From Caldichromatium japonicum (lineage in GTDB: Bacteria; Pseudomonadota; Gammaproteobacteria; Chromatiales; Chromatiaceae), in assembly GCF_011290485.1 (NCBI RefSeq), contig NZ_CP048029.1, positions 806,001-870,000 on the forward strand: a stretch of DNA of 64,000 nt. The letters are read 5' to 3'. This document shows, piece by piece, positions 10,765 to 21,092 of this stretch. The notes under the pieces were generated by a model that saw only the letters and a list, made by a program, of their open reading frames with translations, ran no database searches and was not told the origin of the DNA. The translations under genes and the position numbers were made by a program. The number at the start of each line of letters is the position of its first letter. Within the stretch, counting starts at the first letter, position 1.

Positions 10765-13006
10765 CGCAATCGACGAAATAACTGACCTTGCCGTCGATCT
10801 CTTTTTTGACGAGACCGTGGATATCGGTCTCAAAACCCGGAAACCGGGTGTTAAACTCGCGCGCAAATTGGAGATAGCGCACGATGGTGGCATTAAATCG
10901 CTCCCCTGGAATCAGGAGCGGGATCCCGGGTGGGTAGGGGGTAAGCAAGACACTGGTCACCCGTCCATCGAGTTCGTCAATCGGTACGCGATCGATCTCG
11001 CGATGGGCCATCTTGGCAAAGGCGACGGAGGGTTTTAATACAGGGATGATGTCTGAGAGATACATGTCTGTGGTCAGACGCGCGACATCATTGGCCTTAT
11101 AGATCCCGTGGATCTGATCGCAAAGATCGCGCAACCCGATTTTTTCATAACGCGGGTATTGTTGGACGAACTCGGGCAGGACCCGCCATAGCGGCTGATT
11201 GCGATCATAATCATCCTTGAATTGCTGTAATTCGGTCACCAAGGTATTCCACCGGCCCTTGGTGATGCCGATGGTAAACATAATAAAAAACGAATACAGC
11301 CCCGTCTTTTCAACTACGATGCCATGCTCGGCCAAATACTTGGTCACGATCGCCGCGGGGATGCCGGATTCAGCGAACTCGCCATCGACATCGAGGCCCG
11401 GGGTGATGACCGTAGCCTTGATGGGGTCGAGCATATTGAACCCGGGTGCGATCTCGCCAAAGCCATGCCAGCGTTCCCCGGCATGGAGCATCCAATCCTC
11501 GCGGCTGCCGATCCCCTCTTCAGCGAGATAATCCGGCCCCCAGACCTTAAACCACCAATCATCTTCACCGTATTCGTCATCGACCTTGCGCATGGCGCGC
11601 CGAAAATCCAGGGCCTCGAGGATCGATTCGTGCACCAGCGCCGTCCCGCCTGGGGGCTCCATCATCGCCGCCGCCACATCGCAGGAGGCGATGATGGCAT
11701 ATTGCGGACTGGTCGATGAATGCATCAGATAGGCCTCGATGAAACTACCGCGATCGAGTTGGCGGGTTTCGGATTCCTGAACCAGGATCTGCGATGCCTG
11801 GGAGAGGCCCGCTAAAAGCTTGTGCGTCGATTGGGTGGCAAAGACCATGGATTCACGGCAACGTTTGCGGTCCTTGCCGATGGCATGCATCCCGACATAG
11901 AAATCATGAAAGGCGGCATGCGGCAGCCAGGCCTCATCGAATAAGAGGGTATCGATCTCGCCGTCGAGCAGCGATTTGATGGTCTCGACGTTATAGAGGA
12001 TCCCGTCATAGGTGCTCTGGGTGATCGTGAGCAGGCGCGGGCGGGCAGTGCGGTCCTTGGCAAATGGGTTGGCAGCGATCTTGCGCCGGACATTCTCAGG
12101 CCGGAACTCATCCAACGGGATAGGGCCGATGATCCCATAATGGTTGCGGGTCGGCATCAGAAATACCGGGATCGCCCCGGTCATAATGATGGCATGTAAG
12201 ACCGATTTGTGACAATTGCGATCGACCACGACGACATCATCCGGAGCCACGGTGGAATGCCAGACGATCTTATTTGAGGTGGAGGTGCCATTGGTGACGA
12301 AGAACAGATGATCGCAATGAAAGATCCGCGCCGCATTGCGCTCTGAATCGGCTACCGGCCCCGAATGATCGAGCAATTGACCGAGTTCATCCACTGCATT
12401 ACAGACATCGGCGCGTAACATGTTCTCGCCAAAGAATTGATGAAACATCTGGCCGACCGGGCTTTTTAAAAAGGCAACACCACCCGAATGGCCTGGACAA
12501 TGCCAAGAATAGGAGCTATCGGCAGCATAATGGGTGAGTGCCCGAAAGAAGGGCGGAGGAAGGCTGTCGAGATAGGCCCGCGCCTCGCGCGCGACATAGC
12601 GCGCGATAAACTCGGGCGTATCCTCGAACATATGGATAAAGCCATGCAGCTCCTTGAGGATATCGTTTGGAATATGACGCGAGGTGCGGGTCTCGCCATA
12701 GAGAAAGATCGGGATGTCTTCATTGCGCAGCCGTACCTCGCGCACGAACCCACGTAGCTCTGCGAGCGCCGTCTGGACCTCCTCTGGCGAGCCATTGCCG
12801 AACTCCTCGTCGTCGATCGAGAGGATGAAACAAGAGGCGCGGCTTTGCTGCTGGGCAAAGGATGCGAGATCACCATAGCTCGTGACCCCGAGCACTTCTA
12901 GACCCTCGTCCTCGATTGCCTTGGCAAGCGCGCGGATTCCCAGGCCGCTCGCATTCTCGGAGCGGAAGTCCTCGTCGATGATCACGACCGGAAAGCGAAA
13001 ACGCAT
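10751..13006 (-). CDS. Orn/Lys/Arg decarboxylase (PLP, fold type I)
   Basis: This protein of about 751 residues is a bacterial basic-amino-acid decarboxylase. The first 130 residues form the response-regulator-like wing domain. The PLP domain has [41 protein letters not shown] and the Schiff-base lysine in [14 protein letters not shown]. The sequence does not let me tell arginine, lysine or ornithine as substrate. Two polyamine genes follow just downstream in the same orientation, so it probably feeds diamine (putrescine or its precursor) into that route. The ATG at 13006 has AGGG eight bases upstream; an alternative ATG lies five codons earlier. The stop overlaps xthA. Confidence 0.9.
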   Translation of the reverse strand: MRFRFPVVIIDEDFRSENASGLGIRALAKAIEDEGLEVLGVTSYGDLASFAQQQSRASCFILSIDDEEFGNGSPEEVQTALAELRGFVREVRLRNEDIPIFLYGETRTSRHIPNDILKELHGFIHMFEDTPEFIARYVAREARAYLDSLPPPFFRALTHYAADSSYSWHCPGHSGGVAFLKSPVGQMFHQFFGENMLRADVCNAVDELGQLLDHSGPVADSERNAARIFHCDHLFFVTNGTSTSNKIVWHSTVAPDDVVVVDRNCHKSVLHAIIMTGAIPVFLMPTRNHYGIIGPIPLDEFRPENVRRKIAANPFAKDRTARPRLLTITQSTYDGILYNVETIKSLLDGEIDTLLFDEAWLPHAAFHDFYVGMHAIGKDRKRCRESMVFATQSTHKLLAGLSQASQILVQESETRQLDRGSFIEAYLMHSSTSPQYAIIASCDVAAAMMEPPGGTALVHESILEALDFRRAMRKVDDEYGEDDWWFKVWGPDYLAEEGIGSREDWMLHAGERWHGFGEIAPGFNMLDPIKATVITPGLDVDGEFAESGIPAAIVTKYLAEHGIVVEKTGLYSFFIMFTIGITKGRWNTLVTELQQFKDDYDRNQPLWRVLPEFVQQYPRYEKIGLRDLCDQIHGIYKANDVARLTTDMYLSDIIPVLKPSVAFAKMAHREIDRVPIDELDGRVTSVLLTPYPPGIPLLIPGERFNATIVRYLQFAREFNTRFPGFETDIHGLVKKEIDGKVSYFVDCVRMH

Positions 13007-13149
13007 GTTCCAAACCCTCATGAGCGGGACGGGCGGGCCGTTTCATCAAACGGCCAGATGAATGGTCCCTCAGTAGTTGCCAGAGAAAGGACCAATTGCT
13101 GGGGGGGCGAAGACATCAGGGGCCCCAGGCCCGCCCAGCGCGAAGATGT

Positions 13150-14493
13150 TTAAGGTGACTGCTTGGGTCTCACCGCAATCATGGGATCAGCTGCCGAGAC
13201 AGTGACCGTGACCGTGGATTCGGCGATCTCGGTCTCGAGATCGCGCACCGTGCCATTGAATGATGCTGGGCTGTCCGGCTCGATCTCTTTGTAGTCGGTC
13301 GGCAGACCCATCTGATCGAGGAGGGCGATGAACGGATCTGGATCGAGCTCCTCGACATTGACCATGGTCTTGACATCCCAAGCACCATTGGCGATCAGCC
13401 GCGCTGCCGCGACCGGCGGCACACCGGCCGTATAGCTGATCGCTTGCGATTCAACCTCTTCATAGCAGGCCTTGTGGTCCGAGACCTGATAGATAAAGAG
13501 CTCACGGCGCTTGCCGTCCTTCCACCCCTTGACGATGTTACCGATACAGGTCTTACCGGTGTAATTGGGCGCAAGCGTCATGGGATCGGGCAAGAGGGCC
13601 TTGGTCACTTTTAAGGGCACGACCTCCTGACCATTGGCCAGTTTGACCGGTAGATGCGATAAAAAGCCCAGGGTGCGCAGGACAGTGAAGACATTGATGT
13701 AATGATCGCCAAAGCCCATCCAGAAGCGGATGCTATCGGCATCGATGTTTTTCGACAGCGAATGGAGCTCGTCATGGCCGTTGAGATAGATTGGCTGTTG
13801 GCCGACGACAGGGAACTCCCAGACGCGCTTGACGGTATGGGTCGGGTATTCTTTCCACCGCCGATCGATCCAGGTCCATACCTTGATGAATTCGCGGAAG
13901 TTGATCTCGGGATCGAAATTGGTGGCGAAATACTTGCCGTGTCTGCCGGCATTGACATCAAGAATATCGATGGTCTCGATCTTGTCGAAATGGTGCTTGA
14001 CTGCAAGCGCGCAATAGGCGTTGACCACACCCGGATCGAAGCCTGCTCCGAGGATCGCCGTTATGCCCTTTTCCATACAGCGGTCCTTGCGCTTCCATTC
14101 ATAGTTGGCATACCAGGGTGGATTCTCACAGACCTTGTCTGGCTCCTCGTGGATAGCGGTATCGATATAGGCGGCCCCGGTTTCAAGACAGGCCTCGAGG
14201 ACCGACATATTGAGAAAGGCCTGACCCAGATTGATCACGATCTCCGATTGGGTCTCCTTGATGAGATCGACGGTGGCTGGGATGTCGAGGGCATTGATCT
14301 GGCGCGCATAGAGCCTCTTCGCTGGGTCCTTGAGATGACCCTTGCGTTGGATACTCTCGATGATCCCCTCGCATTTAGAGAGGGTGCGCGAGGCGATGCA
14401 GATGTCGCCGAGTTCGTCATTGTACATGGCCGCTTTATGCGCGGCGACATGGGCGACGCCGCCGGCGCCGATGATCAATAGGTTCTTCTTCAT
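13150..14493 (-). CDS. Carboxynorspermidine/carboxyspermidine dehydrogenase
   Basis: This 447-residue protein belongs to the saccharopine-dehydrogenase-like group. The N-terminal Rossmann motif is LLIIGAGGVAHVAAHKAA, followed by INLGQAFLNMSVLEACLE and TAILGAGFDPGVVNAYCA. Known members condense aspartate semialdehyde with a diamine and reduce the imine with NADPH, giving carboxynorspermidine or carboxyspermidine. The neighbouring decarboxylase gene starts the pair 15 bases upstream, which supports this over lysine metabolism. A lysine-pathway saccharopine dehydrogenase is the main alternative. The diamine used is not visible from sequence. Confidence 0.9.
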   Translation of the reverse strand: MKKNLLIIGAGGVAHVAAHKAAMYNDELGDICIASRTLSKCEGIIESIQRKGHLKDPAKRLYARQINALDIPATVDLIKETQSEIVINLGQAFLNMSVLEACLETGAAYIDTAIHEEPDKVCENPPWYANYEWKRKDRCMEKGITAILGAGFDPGVVNAYCALAVKHHFDKIETIDILDVNAGRHGKYFATNFDPEINFREFIKVWTWIDRRWKEYPTHTVKRVWEFPVVGQQPIYLNGHDELHSLSKNIDADSIRFWMGFGDHYINVFTVLRTLGFLSHLPVKLANGQEVVPLKVTKALLPDPMTLAPNYTGKTCIGNIVKGWKDGKRRELFIYQVSDHKACYEEVESQAISYTAGVPPVAAARLIANGAWDVKTMVNVEELDPDPFIALLDQMGLPTDYKEIEPDSPASFNGTVRDLETEIAESTVTVTVSAADPMIAVRPKQSP

Positions 14494-14508
14494 CAGTGTT
14501 TCCCTTTG

Positions 14509-15615
14509 TTAAGACAGACTGCGTTTGAAATCGTCATAGCCAAACGACCGGATGAGCTCAATGCGTCCATCGAGTCGACGCACGGCGATCGCGGGCATGG
14601 CCACCCCGTTGAACCAGTTCATCTTGACCATGCTATAGGCCGCAGCATCAGCGATCCTGACTTCATCTCCGACCTCAAGGGGCCTCTCGAGCATGAAATC
14701 GCCGAAGACATCGCCGGCCAGGCAGGTGCGCCCGGCCACCATTATGCGATAAGGGCCTGGGCCGGGGCTGGCAAGCTTGGGGGTTGTGCGATAGATCAGA
14801 TGATCGAGCAGATGCGCCTCCAGCGAGGCGTCGATGATGGCGATGTCGATCTCGTTATGCACCACATCGAGCACTGTGGTGACGAGCTCGGTGCTTTGGG
14901 TCACCGCTGCCTCTCCCGGTTCGAGATAGACCTGTACCCCGAAGCGCTGGTTGAATGATTTAAGGGCCGCGCATAAGGGCTCGAGCGGATAGCCCTCATG
15001 GGTAAATGAAATCCCGCCGCCGAGGCTCACCCATTCCAGGTGGTGCAGAAGATCGCCATATTCCTGGCCGATGGTGGCGAGTGCGGCGCAGAAGTTCTCG
15101 ACATCGTCGTTTTCGCAGTTGAAGTGAAACATGATCCCCCGAATCCAGGGGAGCACCTCGACGATCGCCTGCTTATCGATGACACCGAGTCGGGAATAGC
15201 GGCGCGCCGGATCTGCCAGGTCATAGCGCGAATAGCTGATCCTAGGGTTGACCCGCAGTCCGAGGTTGAGGCCAGCGACCTCGGGATAGAAGCGTTTGAG
15301 CTGAGAGACCGAGTTGAAGATGATCTTGTCGGCAAACTCCCTGACCGCGAGGATATCGGCGTGTGCAAACCCCACGCTATAGGCATGGACCTCGCCGCCG
15401 AACTGCTCGTAACCGAGGCGCGCCTCGAAAAGCGAGCTGCTGGTGGTCCCGTCCATATACCTGCGCATCAGGGGAAACACGCACCAGGTCGAGAAGCATT
15501 TGAGCGCCAGCACCGACTTGGCCCCCGAGCGCTCGCGCACCTCTTGGATGATCTCGAGATTGCATTTGAGGCGGGTTTCGTCGATCAAGTAATAGGGCGT
15601 GATGAGCTCGGTCAT
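14509..15615 (-). CDS. nspC: Carboxynorspermidine/carboxyspermidine decarboxylase
   Basis: This 368-residue PLP enzyme of fold type III (alanine racemase-like barrel) is in the NspC family. It decarboxylates carboxynorspermidine or carboxyspermidine to norspermidine or spermidine. The Schiff-base lysine is in VLALKCFSTW near residue 40. GLRVNPRISYSRYDLADP and VSLGGGISFTHEGYP supply the phosphate-binding and barrel loops. YLEPGEAAV and FNGVAMPAIAVR are C-terminal family motifs. It is the first gene of a two-gene unit with the dehydrogenase. No S-adenosylmethionine decarboxylase or spermidine synthase is seen in the window. Confidence 0.92.
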   Translation of the reverse strand: MTELITPYYLIDETRLKCNLEIIQEVRERSGAKSVLALKCFSTWCVFPLMRRYMDGTTSSSLFEARLGYEQFGGEVHAYSVGFAHADILAVREFADKIIFNSVSQLKRFYPEVAGLNLGLRVNPRISYSRYDLADPARRYSRLGVIDKQAIVEVLPWIRGIMFHFNCENDDVENFCAALATIGQEYGDLLHHLEWVSLGGGISFTHEGYPLEPLCAALKSFNQRFGVQVYLEPGEAAVTQSTELVTTVLDVVHNEIDIAIIDASLEAHLLDHLIYRTTPKLASPGPGPYRIMVAGRTCLAGDVFGDFMLERPLEVGDEVRIADAAAYSMVKMNWFNGVAMPAIAVRRLDGRIELIRSFGYDDFKRSLS

Positions 15616-15759
15616 GGAGGCAAGATGCGGGTTGCTTAAAACAAGAGATATAAAAGGCTAAGGGTAGCGCATGACCATTTGATGAAGCCTGACTCAGGCT
15701 GCGCCGCCCCGGTATCGAGCGGCATCATGATGGTCAGCGCGAGCGGATGCGTCAAGGAT

Positions 15760-15786
15760 TTAGCACTTCTCTTGACAGAGTGCTAA
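15760..15786 (+). promoter_or_regulatory. CIRCE-type HrcA operator
   Basis: The arms are TTAGCACTT and GAGTGCTAA separated by nine bases. This equals the CIRCE consensus (TTAGCACTC-N9-GAGTGCTAA) with one mismatch in the left arm. HrcA binds such sites and represses heat-shock genes. The site lies about 107 bases before the hsp20 start codon and covers the -35 region of the likely promoter. Confidence 0.9.
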
Positions 15787-15800
15787 TTTGTGTTATATAT
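15772..15800 (+). promoter_or_regulatory. Sigma-70 promoter of hsp20, embedded in CIRCE
   Basis: A perfect TTGACA at 15772-15777 lies within the nine-base spacer of the operator. A TATATA-type -10 element follows 16 bases later at 15794-15799. HrcA bound to the operator would therefore block polymerase directly. The leader to the start codon is about 85 bases. Confidence 0.75.
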
Positions 15801-15892
15801 GACAATGCGGTCGCCCACTGGGGGCCGCGCAACCGGCGGTTCGTAAAGAACGCCACAATATCAACATATTGCTCTGGAAGGAGGATATGCAG

Positions 15893-16369
15893 ATGACGAC
15901 CATCGACTTTTCACCCCTGTTTCGCTCGATGATCGGCTTTGATCGGCTGGCCAATGCGCTGGAGATGGCCTATCGCAGCGAGCCAGGCGGCTATCCGCCC
16001 TACAATGTCGAGCTCTTGGACGAAAACCGCTATCGCATCACCCTGGCGGTCGCGGGCTTTACTGAATCTGACCTGAACATCGAGGTCAAAGACAATCTGC
16101 TCACGATCTCGGGTCAGCGGCAGACGACCGAAAGCGAGGGTAACTTCCTCTATCGCGGGATTGCGAACCGGGCATTCGAGCGCAAGTTCCAGCTTGCTGA
16201 CTATGTGAAGGTCGTTGAGGCGCGTCTAGCGAACGGCCTGCTGCATATCGACCTGGTGCGCGAGGTGCCGGAGGCGATGAAACCGCGGCGCATTGAGATC
16301 AAGGCGGGAGGGGCGGCAAGCCCTGTCATTGAGCATGTGCCGGCTGAGGAACAGCCCAAGGCGGCCTAA
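15893..16369 (+). CDS. Small heat-shock protein, Hsp20 / IbpA-like
   Basis: This is a protein of about 158 residues with a central alpha-crystallin domain; it holds unfolding proteins in a refoldable state. Family motifs are [20 protein letters not shown], then [10 protein letters not shown] and [20 protein letters not shown], and the beta-9 strand near [20 protein letters not shown]. The C-terminal anchor motif appears as RRIEIKAG. I chose the ATG at 15893 because GGAGG lies eight bases upstream; the ATG at 15887 is only two bases from it. The CIRCE site in front implies heat induction through HrcA. A strong terminator follows the stop. Confidence 0.93.
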   Translation: MTTIDFSPLFRSMIGFDRLANALEMAYRSEPGGYPPYNVELLDENRYRITLAVAGFTESDLNIEVKDNLLTISGQRQTTESEGNFLYRGIANRAFERKFQLADYVKVVEARLANGLLHIDLVREVPEAMKPRRIEIKAGGAASPVIEHVPAEEQPKAA

Positions 16370-16400
16370 CTAAGAAGCGGCACACAGGCGTCGTCAATGA

Positions 16401-16427
16401 AGCCGGGGCTATCTCCCGGCTTTTTTA
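16401..16427 (+). terminator. Rho-independent terminator after hsp20
   Basis: A seven-base-pair stem (AGCCGGG with CCCGGCT) with a seven-base loop is followed by a run of six T. It lies 32 bases after the hsp20 stop. It also overlaps the end of the convergent rnhB gene at 16425. Confidence 0.88.
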
Positions 16428-17024
16428 TTGGTCGGTTTTTACGTGCAGGCGAAAGCTGAGGCGGTGATAAGGGCTGGGACCCAGACGTTCGATCGCCGCC
16501 CGATGTTCGGCCGTAGGATAGCCTTTATGCTTGGCAAAACCGTAACCAGGGCATTGAGCATCGAGCTCGACCATGAATCGATCCCGCGCGACCTTGGCAA
16601 GGATGGAGGCCGCGCTGATCGCTGGGACCAACCGATCGCCGCCCACAACCGCCTCGACAGGCAGAGGCAGGGCAGGGCAGTGGTTGCCGTCGATCAGGAC
16701 CTGTGTTGGGCTCAGCTTAAGGCCGGCCACCGCCCGCTGCATGGCGAGTAGGCTGGCCCGGAGTATATTGAGGCGATCGATCTCTTCGACGCTGGCCCAG
16801 GCGATCGACCAGGCAAGGGCCTGGTCTCGTATCAAAGCGGCAAGCTGCTCGCGGCGAACGGCGCTGAGTGTCTTGGAATCGGCGATCCCTGCGATGGGAT
16901 GCCGGGGGTTAAGGATTACAGCCGCGGCGCAGACCGGCCCCGCCAAGGGCCCGCGTCCGGCCTCATCGACCCCAGCAGTCAGGCCCTGGAGTCCGGTGTC
17001 TGGGGGATGGACCCCGAGATTCAT
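16425..17024 (-). CDS. rnhB: Ribonuclease HII
   Basis: This 199-residue enzyme cleaves RNA in RNA-DNA hybrids and removes single ribonucleotides from DNA. The start region has [20 protein letters not shown] with the Asp-Glu catalytic pair. The later [12 protein letters not shown] and [16 protein letters not shown] carry the remaining acidic residues, and [17 protein letters not shown] is the C-terminal signature. The ATG at 17024 overlaps the lpxB stop as ATGA, which points to translational coupling; the longer open frame upstream lies inside lpxB. It is the last gene of the envelope operon here. The usual next gene, dnaE, is not adjacent. Confidence 0.95.
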   Translation of the reverse strand: MNLGVHPPDTGLQGLTAGVDEAGRGPLAGPVCAAAVILNPRHPIAGIADSKTLSAVRREQLAALIRDQALAWSIAWASVEEIDRLNILRASLLAMQRAVAGLKLSPTQVLIDGNHCPALPLPVEAVVGGDRLVPAISAASILAKVARDRFMVELDAQCPGYGFAKHKGYPTAEHRAAIERLGPSPYHRLSFRLHVKTDQ

Positions 17025-18184
17025 GTCCCAACCAGTTCTAGGATGCGCTGCGCCGCTGTCGCTGCGGCATCGCACCTGAGCCTCTCGTGGACCCGTCGAT
17101 ATTCGGCTTGGATCGCGCCAACCTGTTCAGGGTGATCCAGATAGGCGAGCAGGGCAGGGGCCATTCGCTCGGGCCGACAATCCTCCTGGAGAAACTCAGG
17201 TGCCAAGGCTTTGCCGACCAGCAGATTGGCCATGGCCACATAGGGGATCTTGATCAGCCGCAGCCATTTGACCAGATAGTAGGAGAGGGGATGCAGGCGA
17301 TAGGCCACCACCATCGGGCGTTTGAGCAAGAGGGTCTCCAGGGTCGCGGTCCCTGAGGCGGTGAGCACGGCATCGGCGGCGGCGATCGCGGTATGGCTTT
17401 GGCCATCGAGAAGGGTCACCGGTAGTCGTGGATCGAGGCGCTGAAGCTCGGCTGCAAAATAATCGCGCAATCGGGCATTGACCAGAGGGACGACGAACCG
17501 CAGTTCAGGGCGGCTAGCAAGGCACAACCGCGCGGTCTCAATGAAGGGCTGCGCCAGGCGGCTCAACTCGCTGAGACGACTGCCAGGCAATAAAGCGATG
17601 ACCGGTGTATCGGGCGGCAGCCCCAGCTCTGCGCGGGCCTGGGTTTGCTCGACCTCGAGGGGGATCACATCAGCCAAGGGGTGGCCGACATAGAACGCTG
17701 GCACACCATGTTGGCGCAAGAAATCCTCTTCAAAGGGAAACAGGCAGAGCAGCCGATCGGCCGCCTGGCGGATCTTGTTGATCCGACCAGCTCGCCAGGC
17801 CCAGACGGTGGGGCTGACTAGATGTACCGTCTTGATGCCGCGGGCGCGCAGCCACGTCTCAAGCCCGAGATTAAAATCCGGCGCATCGATCCCGATGAAG
17901 ACCGCTGGCGGATGGGCAGCGAAATACTCCGCAATCTGCCGGCGCAGCCGCAAGAGCTCTGGCAAGTGACCCAAGACCTCGGTCAGACCCATCACCGATA
18001 GATGCTCCATGTCGAATAGGGTCTGGCAGCCCGCCGCCTGCATCCTGGAGCCGGCAATACCGATACAGCGGACATCGGGGCGTAGGGCGCGGATGGCGCG
18101 GATCAGCATAGCGCCGAGCTGGTCGCCCGAGGGCTCATTGGCCACCAGACCGATGACAAGCGGTGTTTCGACCGGCTGGCCCAT
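17021..18184 (-). CDS. lpxB: Lipid-A-disaccharide synthase
   Basis: This 387-residue glycosyltransferase (family GT19) joins UDP-2,3-diacylglucosamine and lipid X to form the lipid A disaccharide at the inner-membrane face. The N-terminus has [17 protein letters not shown], the middle [12 protein letters not shown], and the C-terminal half [19 protein letters not shown] and [22 protein letters not shown]. Its ATG overlaps the lpxA stop as TGATG, and its own stop overlaps rnhB. Confidence 0.96.
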   Translation of the reverse strand: MGQPVETPLVIGLVANEPSGDQLGAMLIRAIRALRPDVRCIGIAGSRMQAAGCQTLFDMEHLSVMGLTEVLGHLPELLRLRRQIAEYFAAHPPAVFIGIDAPDFNLGLETWLRARGIKTVHLVSPTVWAWRAGRINKIRQAADRLLCLFPFEEDFLRQHGVPAFYVGHPLADVIPLEVEQTQARAELGLPPDTPVIALLPGSRLSELSRLAQPFIETARLCLASRPELRFVVPLVNARLRDYFAAELQRLDPRLPVTLLDGQSHTAIAAADAVLTASGTATLETLLLKRPMVVAYRLHPLSYYLVKWLRLIKIPYVAMANLLVGKALAPEFLQEDCRPERMAPALLAYLDHPEQVGAIQAEYRRVHERLRCDAAATAAQRILELVGT

Positions 18185-18954
18185 CAGCGGATCAGTCCAC
18201 GGCCTTCCTGCTGGATAAACTCGACCAATACCTGCAACTCGGGGGTGTTTTCGACCATCGCCTGGAGCCGCACCAGCGCCTCTTCCAGCCTGAGGTTGGC
18301 ATGATAAAGGGTGCGATAGGCGCGCTTGATCGCCTGGATGGTCTCGGCAGTGAAACCCCGCCGCCGCAGTCCCTCAGTATTGATCCCATGCGGTTGGGCA
18401 GGGTGCCCGGCGACCCTGACATAGGGCGGAACGTCCTGGGTGATCACCGCGCCCATGGCGCAAAAGGCATGAGTCCCGATGCGACAAAACTGGTGGACGA
18501 TGGCAAACCCACCCAAGATCGCCCAATCTTGGACCTCGACATGTCCACCCAGGGATGCCGCGTTTGCAAGGATCACCTGGCTGCCGATACGACAATCATG
18601 GGCGACATGGGTATAGGCCATGAAGAGATTATCGTCGCCGATGCGGGTTACCCCCTGGTCCTGGACGGTGCCGCGATGGATGGTGGCGAACTCGCGTATC
18701 TGATTGCGGTTGCCCATGATCAACCAGGTCGGCTCACCGCCGTATTTCTTGTCCTGGGGGTCCTCGCCCACCGAGGCGAACTGAAAGATGCGGTTGTCGC
18801 GCCCGATCCGCGTCGGGCCCTTAAGTACCGCATGTGGTCCGACCCAGGTCCCCGCATCGATCTGGACTGCTGGCCCGATCACGGCATAGGGACCGACCTG
18901 GACGGTTGAATCAAGCTCAGCCCCCGGATCGACCAGGGCGGTAGGGTGGATCAA
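18184..18954 (-). CDS. lpxA: UDP-N-acetylglucosamine acyltransferase
   Basis: This left-handed beta-helix acyltransferase performs the first step of lipid A synthesis using a 3-hydroxyacyl-ACP. Hexapeptide repeats fill the first 190 residues (for example [13 protein letters not shown] and [13 protein letters not shown]). The catalytic histidine lies in [13 protein letters not shown]. The C-terminal helical part includes [20 protein letters not shown]. The annotated ATG would be at 18978. However, a TTG at 18954 overlaps the fabZ stop as TTGA and gives the canonical start IHPTA, so I prefer it (256 residues, close to the E. coli length). Confidence 0.94.
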   Translation of the reverse strand: MIHPTALVDPGAELDSTVQVGPYAVIGPAVQIDAGTWVGPHAVLKGPTRIGRDNRIFQFASVGEDPQDKKYGGEPTWLIMGNRNQIREFATIHRGTVQDQGVTRIGDDNLFMAYTHVAHDCRIGSQVILANAASLGGHVEVQDWAILGGFAIVHQFCRIGTHAFCAMGAVITQDVPPYVRVAGHPAQPHGINTEGLRRRGFTAETIQAIKRAYRTLYHANLRLEEALVRLQAMVENTPELQVLVEFIQQEGRGLIR

Positions 18955-19460
18955 GCCTCGAAATCCCGCGCCGTACACATGATCTCAGCGGTGGCGACGA
19001 CCTTATCATCGACGCGCGCCTCGCCGTCGAACTTCCAGATGCCGCGGCGTACCGGTCCCAGTCGCACCTCCATGATGAGCTGATCGCCCGGCTCGACTGG
19101 ACGCTTGAAACGCGCCTTGTCGATGCCGACGAAATAATAGAGCGATCTTTCACCGACCAGGTCCGGACGCGAGGCCATCGCCAAGAGCCCTGTCGCCTGG
19201 GCCATGGCCTCGACGATTAGCACCCCTGGCATCACTGGACGGACCGGGAAATGGCCGGTGAAAAATGGTTCATTGAAGGTGATATTCTTGAGTGCGATCA
19301 GATAGTCATTGACCTGATAATCGATGACTCGATCCACCAGCAAAAAGGGATAACGGTGGGGCAGCAGTCTAAGGATGCGATGGATATCCATCGGACTGGC
19401 TGTCGCCAGATGATCGAGATGGCCTATGGCATCCGCCGATTTCAGCTCGGGTCCATCCAT
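18951..19460 (-). CDS. fabZ: 3-hydroxyacyl-ACP dehydratase FabZ
   Basis: This 169-residue hotdog-fold enzyme dehydrates 3-hydroxyacyl-ACP in fatty acid elongation and competes with LpxA/LpxD for the same substrates. The signature [19 protein letters not shown] holds the active-site histidine, and [20 protein letters not shown] holds the catalytic Glu region. The ATG at 19460 overlaps the lpxD stop as TGATG. An internal ATG at 19391 matches the shorter length of other FabZ proteins, so the first 23 residues may be extra. Confidence 0.95.
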   Translation of the reverse strand: MDGPELKSADAIGHLDHLATASPMDIHRILRLLPHRYPFLLVDRVIDYQVNDYLIALKNITFNEPFFTGHFPVRPVMPGVLIVEAMAQATGLLAMASRPDLVGERSLYYFVGIDKARFKRPVEPGDQLIMEVRLGPVRRGIWKFDGEARVDDKVVATAEIMCTARDFEA

Positions 19461-20533
19461 CAGGACCCCCTTTGGGTATGTGTTGCATTCATAGCGGCAA
19501 GCGAGAGCTCAAGTTGCTTGATCCGGCGCGCTAGCTCATCAAGCTGTTTGATGCGCGCCACGGTGCGCCGCCAGTCCCTGTTTGGCATTGCGGGTATTCC
19601 ACTGCTATAGACACCCGCTTCTTTAAATGAGCGGGTGACCATAGCCATCCCTGTAAAATGGACATTGTCACCGATCTCCAGATGCCCGGCCATGCCGACG
19701 GCACCAGCGAGGGTACAGTTGCGCCCGATGTGGGTCGAACCCGAGATACCGGTATTGGCGGCCATGGCAGTATGGTCGCCGATGACGACGTTATGCCCGA
19801 TCTGGATGTGATTGTCGAGTTTGACCCCATTGCCGATAACCGTGTCCCCAATGGTGCCACGATCGACCGTGGTATTGGCGCCGATCTCGACATCGTCCCC
19901 GAGCACCGCGCGTCCAATCTGCGGGATGCGCACCCAGCGCTCACCATCCTTGGCGAAGCCGAAGCCCGCTCGCCCAATCACCGCCCCAGGATGGATGAGG
20001 GCGCGCTGACCGACCTGGGTGCGGGCACAGAGGGTTACGCGCGCCACCAATCGGCTATCAGCACCAACCGAAACACCCTCACCAAGGATGCAGGCCGGAC
20101 CAACGAAGACGCGCGGGCCGATGAGTACACCAGCCTCGATCACCGTCAGGGGGCCAATCCAGGCGCTTGGATCGATGCGGGCAGATGGATCGATGACCGC
20201 CGAAGGATGAATCCCGCCGGTCACCTCGGGGTCGGGATGCAATAATTGGGCGGCGCGGGCGAAGGCGAGATAGGGATTGTCGCTGATCAAGACGGATACA
20301 GGTGCATCGGCGGCATCGGTCTCGCGCAGGATGACGGCTGTAGCCCCGGTCTTAGCCAGGTGCACGCGATAGCTGGGGTCGCCTAGGAAGCTCAGGCTTT
20401 CAGGTCCGGCTTGATCAAGCTGGGCGATATGGCTAACCACGGCCTGCGGATCGCCGTGCAGCCTAACCCCCAGCCGGACAGCGAGCTCACCGAGCTGGAT
20501 GGGCATGCGGGCGTTTTCGGGGGACAAGGGCAT
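19460..20533 (-). CDS. lpxD: UDP-3-O-acylglucosamine N-acyltransferase
   Basis: This 357-residue enzyme adds the N-linked hydroxyacyl chain in lipid A synthesis. An N-terminal uridine-binding domain ([20 protein letters not shown]) is followed by long hexapeptide repeats. [20 protein letters not shown] contains the catalytic histidine. A C-terminal helix with [20 protein letters not shown] matches the ACP-binding extension. The ATG at 20533 overlaps the skp stop as TGATG; an ATG nine codons later is also plausible. Confidence 0.96.
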   Translation of the reverse strand: MPLSPENARMPIQLGELAVRLGVRLHGDPQAVVSHIAQLDQAGPESLSFLGDPSYRVHLAKTGATAVILRETDAADAPVSVLISDNPYLAFARAAQLLHPDPEVTGGIHPSAVIDPSARIDPSAWIGPLTVIEAGVLIGPRVFVGPACILGEGVSVGADSRLVARVTLCARTQVGQRALIHPGAVIGRAGFGFAKDGERWVRIPQIGRAVLGDDVEIGANTTVDRGTIGDTVIGNGVKLDNHIQIGHNVVIGDHTAMAANTGISGSTHIGRNCTLAGAVGMAGHLEIGDNVHFTGMAMVTRSFKEAGVYSSGIPAMPNRDWRRTVARIKQLDELARRIKQLELSLAAMNATHTQRGS

Positions 20534-21078
20534 CAGCGAGCGCCTTCTGCCCGCTGTCCGCCGTGTTTCTCGAATTCCTGTCTGAGGCGTTCGATCACCA
20601 GGTCCGAGATATCGATGCGTGGATTCGCATAGACTAGGCCGTCGCTGAGGATTAGGTCAATCTGTTGCTCCTTGGCCAGTTCGACCACCACCTCTTGCAC
20701 CTGCCGGCTTAAACGGGTCCGCAGCTCGCTTTGGCGCAAGGCAAAATCGTCCTGGAACTCGTCGCGGGCATATTTGATCTTGCGGGTACGGCTGCGGATG
20801 TCGTTTTGCAGACGTTGCAGTTCGCTTTCGCTCATCAATGAGCCGTCGCGTTCAAGCTGACGCTGTAAGGCTGCAACCTGTTCCTGCTGTTCGCGCAGAC
20901 TTCGCTCGCGTTCCTCGATCTCGCGTTGGAGCGCTTCGCGCGCTGCCTCATATTGCGGTGATTGTTCGACGATTCGGTTGGGATCGACTACGGCGATGCG
21001 ATATTCACCCGCCTGGATTAAGGATGCCGAACCGCCGAGGAATCCAGCCAGAAGACATGGCAGGACAATTGGTCTCAC
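20533..21078 (-). CDS. skp: Periplasmic chaperone Skp / OmpH
   Basis: This is a periplasmic holdase that carries unfolded outer-membrane proteins to the Bam complex. An N-terminal signal peptide (hydrophobic run with SLIQAGEY at the likely cleavage point) precedes YRIAVVDPNRIVEQSPQYEA. A long coiled coil rich in Glu, Arg and Gln follows, then IDLILSDGLVYANPRIDISD. The largest open frame starts at a TTG at 21096. A GTG at 21078 has GGGAG six bases upstream and gives a cleaner signal peptide, so I chose it. It lies directly after bamA. Confidence 0.9.
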   Translation of the reverse strand: MRPIVLPCLLAGFLGGSASLIQAGEYRIAVVDPNRIVEQSPQYEAAREALQREIEERERSLREQQEQVAALQRQLERDGSLMSESELQRLQNDIRSRTRKIKYARDEFQDDFALRQSELRTRLSRQVQEVVVELAKEQQIDLILSDGLVYANPRIDISDLVIERLRQEFEKHGGQRAEGAR

Positions 21079-21092
21079 GCACATCTCCCGAT

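Noticed and set aside
13702-14481. 259-codon plus-strand frame inside the carboxynorspermidine dehydrogenase
   Set aside because: It is antisense to a clearly conserved gene, with no start signal.
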